Assembly: GCF_035920365.1 (NCBI RefSeq) | Contig: NZ_CP109150.1 | Span: forward strand, 2,046,001-2,110,000 | Length of the DNA stretch: 64,000 bases | DNA from: Micromonospora sp. NBC_01740 | Lineage (GTDB): Bacteria; Actinomycetota; Actinomycetes; Mycobacteriales; Micromonosporaceae | Direction: 5' to 3' | Shown: in pieces, positions 26,825-33,789 of the stretch | How the letters are laid out: each line of letters begins with the position of its first letter | Numbering within the stretch: position 1 is the first letter of the stretch | Notes under the pieces: model-generated | Database searches by the model: none | Told to the model about the DNA's origin: nothing | Seen by the model: the letters and a program-made list of their open reading frames with translations, nothing else | Position numbers and translations under genes: made by a program

Positions 26825-27133
26825 ATGGCGTTCGAGGTCGAAGCAGCGACTCTGCATACCGCCGCGGGTGACGTGCGCTCCACGCGCAGCGATGTCGACG
26901 GCGAGCTGAAGAAGCTGTGGAACGTGGTCGACGACCTGGCCATCGCCTGGAAGGGGCAGGCGTCCACCGGCTTCCAGTCGCTCATGCAGCGCTGGAACGA
27001 GGACACGGGCAAGCTGCTGACGGCGATGGACAACATCGCCGACCTGCTCGACAAGTCGGGTACGACGCACCAGGTCAACGACGAAGAGCAGCAGCAGATG
27101 CTGGACAAGTTCCACTCTGCACTCAACCCGTGA
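26825..27133 (+). CDS. WXG100 family protein, EsxB/CFP-10-like
   Basis: The ATG follows GAAGGGTGTGAAGC. The 102-residue protein is a helical hairpin with turn W42-K43-G44 (WKG in place of WxG in the strict sense still satisfies W-x-G). The tail HQVNDEEQQQML matches the CFP-10 tail region YSRADEEQQQAL in spacing and in DEEQQQ, but His82 occupies the place of the export-signal Tyr. It sits 28 bases upstream of a second WXG100 gene, the usual heterodimer arrangement. It would be exported by the local EccC machine, with the partner possibly supplying the tag. Confidence 0.93.
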   Translation: MAFEVEAATLHTAAGDVRSTRSDVDGELKKLWNVVDDLAIAWKGQASTGFQSLMQRWNEDTGKLLTAMDNIADLLDKSGTTHQVNDEEQQQMLDKFHSALNP

Positions 27134-27161
27134 TCCGCCGAGACGAGCAGAGGAGGAACTC

Positions 27162-27440
27162 ATGAGCATCAAGGTCGACTACGCGGTCCTCGAGAGCAGC
27201 AACCAGCAGATGATGGCCATCTCGAAGACCATCGACGAGAAGCTGGACACGCTGCGTTCGATGCTGTCGAAGCTCCAGTGGGACGGCGAGGACCGTGCCG
27301 CCTACGAGCAGCACCAGGCGCAGTGGGACGCCGCCGTCCGGGATATCAACAAGATCCTGAACGACATCGGTGGCGCCGTGGGCATCGCCCGCGAGAACTA
27401 CGTCAGCACCGAGATGAGCAACGCCAAGGCGTGGAACTGA
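27162..27440 (+). CDS. WXG100 family protein, EsxA/ESAT-6-like
   Basis: The ATG follows AGAGGAGGAACTC. The 92-residue protein is a helical hairpin with turn W40-D41-G42 and a C-terminal tail containing Tyr80-V-S-T-Glu84 (YxxxE). It forms the probable heterodimer with the preceding EsxB-like protein. In ESX-1 the tag is on CFP-10 rather than ESAT-6; here the intact Tyr is on this partner. The pair is closed by a strong hairpin that separates it from the mycosin gene. Confidence 0.93.
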   Translation: MSIKVDYAVLESSNQQMMAISKTIDEKLDTLRSMLSKLQWDGEDRAAYEQHQAQWDAAVRDINKILNDIGGAVGIARENYVSTEMSNAKAWN

Positions 27441-27449
27441 CACAGTCGC

Positions 27450-27492
27450 CGACGCGGCTCCGGTCCGGTTCGACCGGGCCGGAGCCGCGTCG
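27450..27492 (+). terminator. Strong hairpin after the Esx pair
   Basis: CGACGCGGCTCCGG (27450-27463) pairs perfectly with its complement at 27479-27492, and the inner bases extend the stem through a T-G wobble to CCGGT/ACCGG, leaving a TCG loop. Such a structure could terminate or stabilise the abundant esx mRNA. Confidence 0.75.
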
Positions 27493-27522
27493 CGTTGTGC
27501 GCCGATAGGTCCTGGGAGAATC

Positions 27523-29043
27523 ATGCGTGCGGGCAAGCCTTCGCGGTCCAAGCTCCGGCTGGCCGTCGCGGCGCTGGCGGTGGTCGTCGTCGGCGCCGGT
27601 CTCGGTCCACTGGCCGCGCCGGCCCCGGCCCGCGCCGACACGGTGCGCGGCCTCCAGTGGTACCTCGACACCCTGAAGATCCCGCAGGCCCACAAGCTCA
27701 CCAAGGGCAGGGGCGTGACCGTCGCGGTCATCGACACCGGGGTCAACCCCAACCTGCCGGACCTGCGTGGTCAGGTCCTGCCGGGCAAGGGCATCGGTTC
27801 CGGGACGGCGGCCGACGGTCGCCGCGACGACGACGCCAGGAAGGCCCACGGTTCGGCGATGGCCGGGATCATCGCGTCCCGGGGCGGTGGCGCGATGCGG
27901 CACCTGGGCATCGCCCCGGAGGCGAAGATCCTGCCCGTCGCGATGGGTGACTCCTTCGATTCGGCAGACCTCTCGAAGGGCATCCGCTGGGCGGCCGACG
28001 CCGGCGCCGACGTGATCAACATGTCCGTCGGGACGGGCACGGCGGCGACCCCCGACGAGATCGCCGCCGTCCGCTACGCCCTGGACAAGGACGTCGTGCT
28101 GATCGCCTCGGCCGGCAATCGGCTGCAGAACGACCGCGTCGTCACCAGCCCCGCCAACATCCCCGGCGTCATCGCGGTGACCGGGCTGGCGAAGAACGGC
28201 GAGTTCTTCGCGCAGAGCGCCACCGGTCGGGAGGCCGTGCTCGCCGCGCCGATGCAGGAGATCATCTCTCCCCGGTCCGCGTCCGTGTCGTCCAACGGTT
28301 ACGGCATCGGCAGCGGCACGAGCGACGCCGCCGCCATCACCTCCGGGGTGGCGGCGCTGGTCCGCGCCAAGTACCCGGACCTGGACGCGGCCAACGTGGT
28401 GAACCGGCTGATCCGCACCGCCCGCGACCTGGGCCCGACCGGCCGCGACAGCCAGCACGGCTTCGGCGCGGTCGACCCGCTCGCCGCGCTGACGCGATCG
28501 GTGCCGGCGGTCGACGCGCACCCGCTGCTCGCCGGCGCCCCGGACGGCGCCGCCCCGTCCGCGGGCGCGGCCACGCCGCAGAAGGACGACGGGCCGGCGG
28601 TGTCGATCAGCATGAAGAAGGACACCGGCGCGCTGGTGCAGGGGGCGCTCTGCCTGCTCGTGCCCGTCGCGTTGCTGATCCTCGTGATCGTGCTGGTGCG
28701 CCGGTCCCGCCGGAAGGCGGCCGTCGCCCGGCCCGGCCCGCCGGGTTACCCGCCGCCCGGCGGCCCGCCCGGCTATCCGCCGCCGGGCTATCCGCAGGCC
28801 GGTCCGTCCGGTTACCCGCCGCCCCCCGGCCACCCGCCGGCCGGCGGCGCCCCGGGAGGATCGCACGGCAACCCGCAGTTCGGCGCGCCCGGCTATCCGC
28901 CGCCCGGCGGGGCACCGGGCACGCCCGCACCGCCCCAGGCGGGACCCCCGCCCGGGTACGGCCCGACGCCCACCGGCGGAACCCACCCGTACGGTGCGCC
29001 GCCGGCACCACCCCCGCCGGCCCCCGGCGGACACCAGCAGTAA
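27523..29043 (+). CDS. mycP: Mycosin (type VII secretion subtilisin-like protease) with Pro-rich cytosolic tail
   Basis: The signal peptide ends near residue 38 (ARA-DT). The subtilisin domain has Asp71 in VIDTGV, His109 in KAHGSAMAG, oxyanion Asn199 in SAGN and Ser267 in GTSDAAA. A membrane helix lies at about 371-392 followed by a tail of 114 residues rich in Gly, Pro and Tyr with repeated GYPPPG units, unusual for mycosins, which normally stop a few residues after the anchor. The only Cys is inside the membrane helix. Mycosins stabilise the ESX complex and may process substrates in the periplasm. Catalytic residues appear intact. Confidence 0.94.
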   Translation: MRAGKPSRSKLRLAVAALAVVVVGAGLGPLAAPAPARADTVRGLQWYLDTLKIPQAHKLTKGRGVTVAVIDTGVNPNLPDLRGQVLPGKGIGSGTAADGRRDDDARKAHGSAMAGIIASRGGGAMRHLGIAPEAKILPVAMGDSFDSADLSKGIRWAADAGADVINMSVGTGTAATPDEIAAVRYALDKDVVLIASAGNRLQNDRVVTSPANIPGVIAVTGLAKNGEFFAQSATGREAVLAAPMQEIISPRSASVSSNGYGIGSGTSDAAAITSGVAALVRAKYPDLDAANVVNRLIRTARDLGPTGRDSQHGFGAVDPLAALTRSVPAVDAHPLLAGAPDGAAPSAGAATPQKDDGPAVSISMKKDTGALVQGALCLLVPVALLILVIVLVRRSRRKAAVARPGPPGYPPPGGPPGYPPPGYPQAGPSGYPPPPGHPPAGGAPGGSHGNPQFGAPGYPPPGGAPGTPAPPQAGPPPGYGPTPTGGTHPYGAPPAPPPPAPGGHQQ

Positions 29044-29076
29044 GCCACATTGTCAGTCGGCGACGGGGAGGAACCG

Positions 29077-29637
29077 ATGACGGACGATAGGACGGACCAG
29101 CCGGAGGAGATCCGGGTGGACACCCCATACATGCCCATCACCCCGCTGGCACCCACCGTGCACGTCAGCGGCATCACGATGGACAACGTCAACCGGGCGC
29201 AGACCCCCTCCGGCCTGGTGCCGGGGTCGGGCGAGAGCGGCGACAACACGGAGTGGGACGCGTCCAGCCTGGACAAGGCCATCGAGTGGTTGGAGTCGCA
29301 CGCCTCGTTTCTCAACAAGCAGTCGTACACGATGGTCGAGATCCAGGACCGGATGGGCGGCGCGGCGGCGTCGGGCGGCATGAACGGCGTGGGGGGCGGG
29401 GCGACGAGCCCGCTCGGCGCCTTCGACCGGGCGGGCGACCTGGCCCGCAAGCACGGCAGCCTCTTCACCACCACGCAGCAGAGCGTCCGCAAGCTCGCCG
29501 AGGACCTCTACCAGGCCGCCAACGCGCTGCGCGAGGTCAAGGAGAACTACGAGACGGCGGAGAAGGCGAACGCCATGTCCGCCGCCGAGATGGAGCGTGC
29601 CTTCAGCCAAGCCGCCACCAACGGATCCAACGGCTGA
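29077..29637 (+). CDS. Helical ESX-associated protein with YxxxE tag
   Basis: The ATG at 29077 with GGGGAGGAACCG is preferred to a TTG nine codons upstream. The 186-residue protein has a disordered first third (PITPLAPTVHVSG region), then two long helices separated by a Gly-rich loop (GGAAASGGMNGVGGG), with no WxG turn. The second helix ends in YETAE (Tyr158-Glu162), the type VII export pattern. It precedes the large WXG-like protein by 16 bases, mirroring the small/large gene pair at 14589-16203, so the two may form a secreted heterodimer. This is inferred from order and motif. Confidence 0.75.
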   Translation: MTDDRTDQPEEIRVDTPYMPITPLAPTVHVSGITMDNVNRAQTPSGLVPGSGESGDNTEWDASSLDKAIEWLESHASFLNKQSYTMVEIQDRMGGAAASGGMNGVGGGATSPLGAFDRAGDLARKHGSLFTTTQQSVRKLAEDLYQAANALREVKENYETAEKANAMSAAEMERAFSQAATNGSNG

Positions 29638-29653
29638 TCGGGAGGGTGACAGG

Positions 29654-30979
29654 ATGCCGAGCTGGGAAGAGATGTGCCAGCAGATCGTCGTCGCGGGCAG
29701 GCCGGGCGACGTCACCAGCGCCGCCCTGGGCTGGGAGCAGCTGCTGAAGAACCTGAACTCCGTCAAGGAGAGCCTGGAGACGAACGTCGCCGATCTCGGT
29801 GAGGTGTGGAAGGGCCCGGCGTACGAGTCCTTCAAGACCCACGTCAAGCAGATCGCCACGGACACGGGCCGGGTCGTCGACGACGCCGAGAAGCACAACG
29901 GCATCGTCCAGTCGCTGAAGACCGCCGCCGACAAGCTGAGCGCCGCGCAGGCCGAGTTCCCCATCCCCGCGAGCTGCGTCAACGACGTGCTGGAGGCGCG
30001 CAACGGCCGCATCGTGATCGACACGGGCCTCTTCGAGATGAAGGTCAAGCCCGACTTCCTGGGCCTGCTCGACCCGCTCACCTCGCTCGCCGACTGGCTC
30101 AACGACAAGTCCGACGAGGCGGCCAAGGTCTACAACCAGGTCAGCGGCGAATACGTGACCATCGACTCGGGCACGCCCGGCCAGACCACGCCGGGCACCA
30201 CCCAGTCGCCGGACGTGCAGACCCCGGACCTCGGCGGCGGCCCCGGCGCCGGCAGCACCGGCGGCGCGCCCAGCATGGGCGGGATGCCCTCGACCGGTGG
30301 CATGCCGGGCGGTGGCATGCCGTCGCTCAGCGGGGCCGGCGTGCCCGAGACCGGGACCACCGGGATCGGCTCCACCGCGCACCCCGGCCTGACCACTGGC
30401 GGCTACGACCCGAGCGGTGGTTACGACCCCAACGGTGGCTACGACCCGAGCACGGGCAGCCTCGCCGACGACTACGGCAGCGGTCTGGCCGGTGCCGGCG
30501 CCCCGACGGTCCCCGCGCTCGGCGGCGGTGGCGGTGGCGGCGGCCTGCCCGGCACCACCGGGCTCGGTGGCGGTGGCGGTGGCGGGCTGGGCGGCGGGGG
30601 CGTCATCCCGGGCGGCGGCTCGCTCGGCCGGCCGGTGAGCCCCAACATGGGCCCGATGATGGGCGGCGGCGCGGCCGGCGCCAATCGCGGTGGCGGCCGG
30701 GGCGCTGGTGGCAAGCTCGGCGCCGGCGGCAAGCTCGGTGCGGGTGGCATGGGCCCGATGATGGGCGGTGCGGCCGGTGGGGCCGGCCGTGGCGGCGGGC
30801 GCGCGGGTGCCGCCGGCGTGGGCGCCAAGGGCGTCGGTGCGGGCGCGCGGGGCGTCGGTGGCATGGCCGGCATGGGCGCCGGCTACGGCGAGGAGGAGAC
30901 CCCTCGCAACACCTGGCTGGAGGAGGACGAGGACGTCTGGGGTGCGGACGGCGGCGGTACGCCGGGCATCCTGCGCTGA
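29654..30979 (+). CDS. Large WXG100-like putative ESX substrate with Gly-rich tail
   Basis: The ATG at 29654 follows GGGAGGGTGACAGG. The 441-residue protein has an N-terminal helical hairpin with turn W52-K53-G54, a further helical part to about residue 165, then a 250-residue region dominated by Gly with Ala, Met, Pro and short near-repeats such as GGYDPS/GGYDPN. The tail TWLEEDEDVWG closely resembles TWLTEDDMVWG of the protein at 14589-15842. Asymmetric low complexity is also evident in the DNA. Export by the local system is inferred. A cell-wall or filament role for the Gly-rich part is speculation. Confidence 0.82.
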   Translation: MPSWEEMCQQIVVAGRPGDVTSAALGWEQLLKNLNSVKESLETNVADLGEVWKGPAYESFKTHVKQIATDTGRVVDDAEKHNGIVQSLKTAADKLSAAQAEFPIPASCVNDVLEARNGRIVIDTGLFEMKVKPDFLGLLDPLTSLADWLNDKSDEAAKVYNQVSGEYVTIDSGTPGQTTPGTTQSPDVQTPDLGGGPGAGSTGGAPSMGGMPSTGGMPGGGMPSLSGAGVPETGTTGIGSTAHPGLTTGGYDPSGGYDPNGGYDPSTGSLADDYGSGLAGAGAPTVPALGGGGGGGGLPGTTGLGGGGGGGLGGGGVIPGGGSLGRPVSPNMGPMMGGGAAGANRGGGRGAGGKLGAGGKLGAGGMGPMMGGAAGGAGRGGGRAGAAGVGAKGVGAGARGVGGMAGMGAGYGEEETPRNTWLEEDEDVWGADGGGTPGILR

Positions 30980-30991
30980 CGGAGTCACGCC

Positions 30992-31024
30992 GAGCGCCGT
31001 CCACCGCACCGGTGGGCGGCGCTC
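30992..31024. terminator. Convergent hairpin terminator
   Basis: GAGCGCCGTCCACC (30992-31005) and GGTGGGCGGCGCTC (31011-31024) form a 14-bp stem with one G-T pair and a 5-base loop, between the large substrate gene and the oppositely oriented second mycosin gene. Confidence 0.7.
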
Positions 31025-31055
31025 GACGTTGTCCGGGCGGTGCGGGAGAAGGGCG

Positions 31056-32303
31056 TCAGCCGGTCGTGGCGTCCGTTGCGGACGGGCGGCGGCCCGGGCG
31101 CCAGCCCCGGCGTCGCCCGCGGATCAGGATCGGTTTGACGGACAGCAGCAGCGCGGCGACGAGCGCGCCGACGACGGCGGCCCAGACCGCGACGGTGCCC
31201 TGCCAGGCGAGCGGGTCCTCGGTGGAGGGCGGTGCCGGCATCGCGCCGGCCGGCGGATCGGTACGGGTGCCGAGCACGGTCGCCACCGCCCGGTACGGGT
31301 TCACCACCCCGTGGCCGACCTCGGCGTTCTTCCCCTCGGGCGGGCTGTCGGCCGTCCGGATCAGCCGGTCGGCGACCTGCTCCGGGTCGAGGTCGGGGTG
31401 GGCGGCCCGGACCAGCGCGGCCACCCCGGAGACGTACGCGGCGGCGAAGCTGGTGCCGCCCTGCGGCTCGGCGAGGAAGCCCTCGCCCCCGGGGGCCGGG
31501 CCGAGGATGTTCAGCCCGGGTGCCGCGAGGTCGACGTAGTCCCCGCTGACCGAGCTGCCCACGTGACCGCCTTCCTCGTCCACCCCGGCGACCGCGATCA
31601 CTCCCGGGTAGGCAGCCGGGAACGCGGGCCTGTCCTGCTGGTTCTCCTGGCGGTTGCCGGCGGCGGCCACCACGACCACCCCCTCGTCGAGGGCGTAGCG
31701 GACGGCGTCGGCGAGGTCCTGCCGGTCCAGGGTCACCAGCGACAGGTTGATCACGTCGGCGCCGTTCTGCACCGACCAGCGGATCGCCTCGGCGATCTGC
31801 CCCGGCAGCCCCTCGTCGGCGGTGGTCCTGGTGTCGGGCAGGACGCGTACCGGGAGGATCCTGGCCTGCGGCGCGATGCCGCTGAACGACGCGCCGGTGC
31901 CCTCCTTCCCGGCGATGATGCCGCCGACGATGGTGCCGTGGCCGGCGAGGTCGCAGCGGCCCTGCTGCTGCGGCAGGCCGTTGAAGTCCCGGCCCGCCTT
32001 GACCTGGCCCTTCAGGGCGGGATGGAGGGCGGAGACGCCGGAGTCGATGACCGCCACCGTGATGCCGGCGCCCCGGGAGATCCGCCAGGCCGACGAGGGT
32101 TCGAGTCTCCTCAGCGGCCACGGCGTCTCGGCGGGGGCGGCGACGCCGGGGGGCCCGCAGCGGGGGACCGCCGCCGAGGCGGGCGACGGGGCGATGACGG
32201 CGGTGCCGAGCAGGACCGCGGCCGCTCCACCGAGGACCGCGCGGGCACCGCGCCCGCCTCGGCGGGCCGGCCCGGTCCCGCCCGGTCGGAAACTCTCGCG
32301 CAC
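31056..32303 (-). CDS. Second mycosin-like S8 serine protease
   Basis: The 415-residue protein has a GTG start without an obvious ribosome site, a signal peptide ending near ASA-AV (about 44), and subtilisin residues Asp87 in VIDSGV, His122 in GHGTIVGG and Ser285 in GGTSFAAAY. Cys49 and Cys117 could form the disulfide that in structurally known mycosins ties the N-terminal extension to the catalytic domain. A membrane helix (about 375-395) is followed by a short Arg-rich tail, the usual mycosin ending. It flanks the ESX locus on the opposite strand from mycP, so two different mycosins may serve one system or different substrates. Confidence 0.88.
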   Translation of the reverse strand: MRESFRPGGTGPARRGGRGARAVLGGAAAVLLGTAVIAPSPASAAVPRCGPPGVAAPAETPWPLRRLEPSSAWRISRGAGITVAVIDSGVSALHPALKGQVKAGRDFNGLPQQQGRCDLAGHGTIVGGIIAGKEGTGASFSGIAPQARILPVRVLPDTRTTADEGLPGQIAEAIRWSVQNGADVINLSLVTLDRQDLADAVRYALDEGVVVVAAAGNRQENQQDRPAFPAAYPGVIAVAGVDEEGGHVGSSVSGDYVDLAAPGLNILGPAPGGEGFLAEPQGGTSFAAAYVSGVAALVRAAHPDLDPEQVADRLIRTADSPPEGKNAEVGHGVVNPYRAVATVLGTRTDPPAGAMPAPPSTEDPLAWQGTVAVWAAVVGALVAALLLSVKPILIRGRRRGWRPGRRPSATDATTG

Positions 32304-32357
32304 GCGGTGAGATTACCGCCGAGGGCCGGAGCGGCGTGCCGCCGCCCGGACCCCTCG

Positions 32358-32699
32358 TCAGGAACGCTCGCTGGCCTCGGCCGGCTCCTGGTCGTCGGCG
32401 AAGAGGGCGAGGAGGGCGCCGACCTGCCGGTCCGCTTCGGCGGGGTGTCGGAACCGCCCGGCGGGGTTGAGCGTGTACTCGTTGCGTCGGCCCACCCGGG
32501 TGCGGTTCAGGTAGCCGCCGGCCTCCAGGTCGGCGACGATCGCCTGCGCGGCCCGCTCGGTGACGCCCACCTCGTCGGCGACGTCGCGGAGCCGGGCGGT
32601 GGGGTTGCGGGCGATGGCGAGCAGCACGTGCCCGTGGTTGGTGAGGAAGGTCCAGTTGCGGGTGCTCCCGTTCTCCCCTGTCGTCGCCATGCCCGCCAT
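32358..32699 (-). CDS. Winged-helix (MarR-like) transcriptional regulator
   Basis: The ATG at 32699 follows AGGGGCC; a second ATG at 32690 is three codons later. The 113-residue protein has a clear winged helix: NHGHVLLAIARNP, then recognition part LRDVADEVGVTERAAQAIV and wing YLNRTRVGRRNEYTLNP. The family is a small MarR/ArsR-like group common in Micromonospora; no ligand domain or metal-binding Cys is seen. An AT-rich inverted repeat at 32789-32803 between this gene and the carbonic anhydrase is a candidate operator. It is divergent from the carbonic anhydrase gene, which it may control. Confidence 0.78.
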   Translation of the reverse strand: MAGMATTGENGSTRNWTFLTNHGHVLLAIARNPTARLRDVADEVGVTERAAQAIVADLEAGGYLNRTRVGRRNEYTLNPAGRFRHPAEADRQVGALLALFADDQEPAEASERS

Positions 32700-32788
32700 C
32701 GTATGGCCCCTGCTTCGTGTTTTCCTGCGCGCCCTCGCGGCCGAGGGACGCGCGGAGGCCCGGCCGCCGTCGCACCGGGCCGCCGGAC

Positions 32789-32803
32789 ATATGAAATGCA
32801 TAT
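32789..32803. promoter_or_regulatory. AT-rich inverted repeat between divergent genes
   Basis: ATATG (32789-32793) and CATAT (32799-32803) flank AAATG in an AT-rich island within otherwise GC-rich DNA. TTGACG follows at 32814-32819. The location between a regulator gene and carbonic anhydrase suggests an operator or promoter element. Confidence 0.4.
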
Positions 32804-32909
32804 CACGCATCCCTTGACGTATCTTGCAGTGCGTGTGACGGTGGTGGCAGCCCGCGTCCAGCGTCGGCCCGGGTGACCAGGCCGTTCACGTGAGGTAGCG
32901 AGGTGTGGG

Positions 32910-33662
32910 ATGAGTCGTCCCGGATCGCCAGGAACCCAACCGGGCCCGGAGCGGACGCTCCCGGCGCCGGCCACGGGCGGGACCCCGGCCGACGTCGGCA
33001 CCGCGTTCGCCGTCCCCGCGAGTCCCGAGCAGGCGCTCGCCGAGCTGCACGCCGGTAACCGGCGGTTCGTGACCGGCGCCCCGCGCCACCCCAACCAGGA
33101 CGCCGGGCACCGCGCCGCGGTCGCCGACGGGCAGCACCCCTTCGCGGTGATCGTCGGTTGCTCCGACTCCCGGCTCGCCGCCGAGATCATCTTCGACCGC
33201 GGCCTCGGTGACCTCTTCGTGGTCCGCACCGCCGGGCACACCATCGGTCCCGAGGTGCTGGGCAGCGTGGAGTACGCCGTCACGGTCCTGGGCACGCCGC
33301 TGGTGGTGGTGCTCGGGCACGACTCCTGCGGGGCCGTCCAGGCGGCGCGTACGGCGGCCGCCACCGGCACCCCGCCGGTCGGGCACCTGTGCGCCGTGGT
33401 GGACGCCGTGGTGCCCAGCCTGCGCCGGGCCGCCGCCGAGGGCGTGGACGACATCGACGGGATCGTCGACATCCACATCGCGCACACCGTCGAGGCGATG
33501 CTGGGCCGCTCCGCCGTCCTCGCCGCGGAGGTGGCCGCCGGCCGTTGCGGGGTGGTCGGCATGTCGTACCGGCTGACCGCCGGCGAGGTGCGGACGGTGG
33601 CCGAGGTGCCCGCCGCTGCGGCCGACGCGCCGGAGGCGGCGGCCAGCGCCGCGCTCGCCTGA
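32910..33662 (+). CDS. Beta-class carbonic anhydrase
   Basis: The 250-residue protein has the zinc ligands and dyad of beta carbonic anhydrases: Cys84-Ser-Asp86-Ser-Arg88 in GCSDSR, His137 and Cys140 in GHDSCGA. It hydrates CO2 to bicarbonate in the cytosol, supplying carboxylases. The N-terminal 35 residues are a Pro/Gly-rich extension of unknown purpose. It is divergent from the winged-helix regulator and ends before two hairpins. Confidence 0.93.
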   Translation: MSRPGSPGTQPGPERTLPAPATGGTPADVGTAFAVPASPEQALAELHAGNRRFVTGAPRHPNQDAGHRAAVADGQHPFAVIVGCSDSRLAAEIIFDRGLGDLFVVRTAGHTIGPEVLGSVEYAVTVLGTPLVVVLGHDSCGAVQAARTAAATGTPPVGHLCAVVDAVVPSLRRAAAEGVDDIDGIVDIHIAHTVEAMLGRSAVLAAEVAAGRCGVVGMSYRLTAGEVRTVAEVPAAAADAPEAAASAALA

Positions 33663-33720
33663 ACAACCACCCACCCACCGCCCGCCCGTCACCGCCCTGG
33701 CGGGCGGGTCCGTACGACGA

Positions 33721-33757
33721 GACAGGGCCGCCCCGCGTTCGGCGGGGCGGCCCTGTC
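33721..33757. terminator. Strong convergent hairpin terminator
   Basis: GACAGGGCCGCCCCGC (33721-33736) pairs perfectly with 33742-33757, 16 bp with a 5-base loop. A second smaller inverted repeat (CCCGCC/GGCGGG) lies just upstream at about 33680-33707. Both separate carbonic anhydrase from the convergent peptidase-like gene. Confidence 0.75.
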
Positions 33758-33789
33758 CGCGCTCTCGGCTGTGCCGCGCGCGTGCGTGT

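Noticed and set aside
30160..30900. Gly-rich repetitive DNA as a possible CRISPR or minisatellite array
   Set aside because: The pattern is codon-periodic Gly-rich coding sequence within an intact frame, without regular unique spacers.
32814..32840. TTGACG as a classic sigma-70 promoter for carbonic anhydrase
   Set aside because: No acceptable -10 hexamer occurs 16 to 18 bases downstream (the sequence there is GACGGTGG), so only the hexamer was noted.
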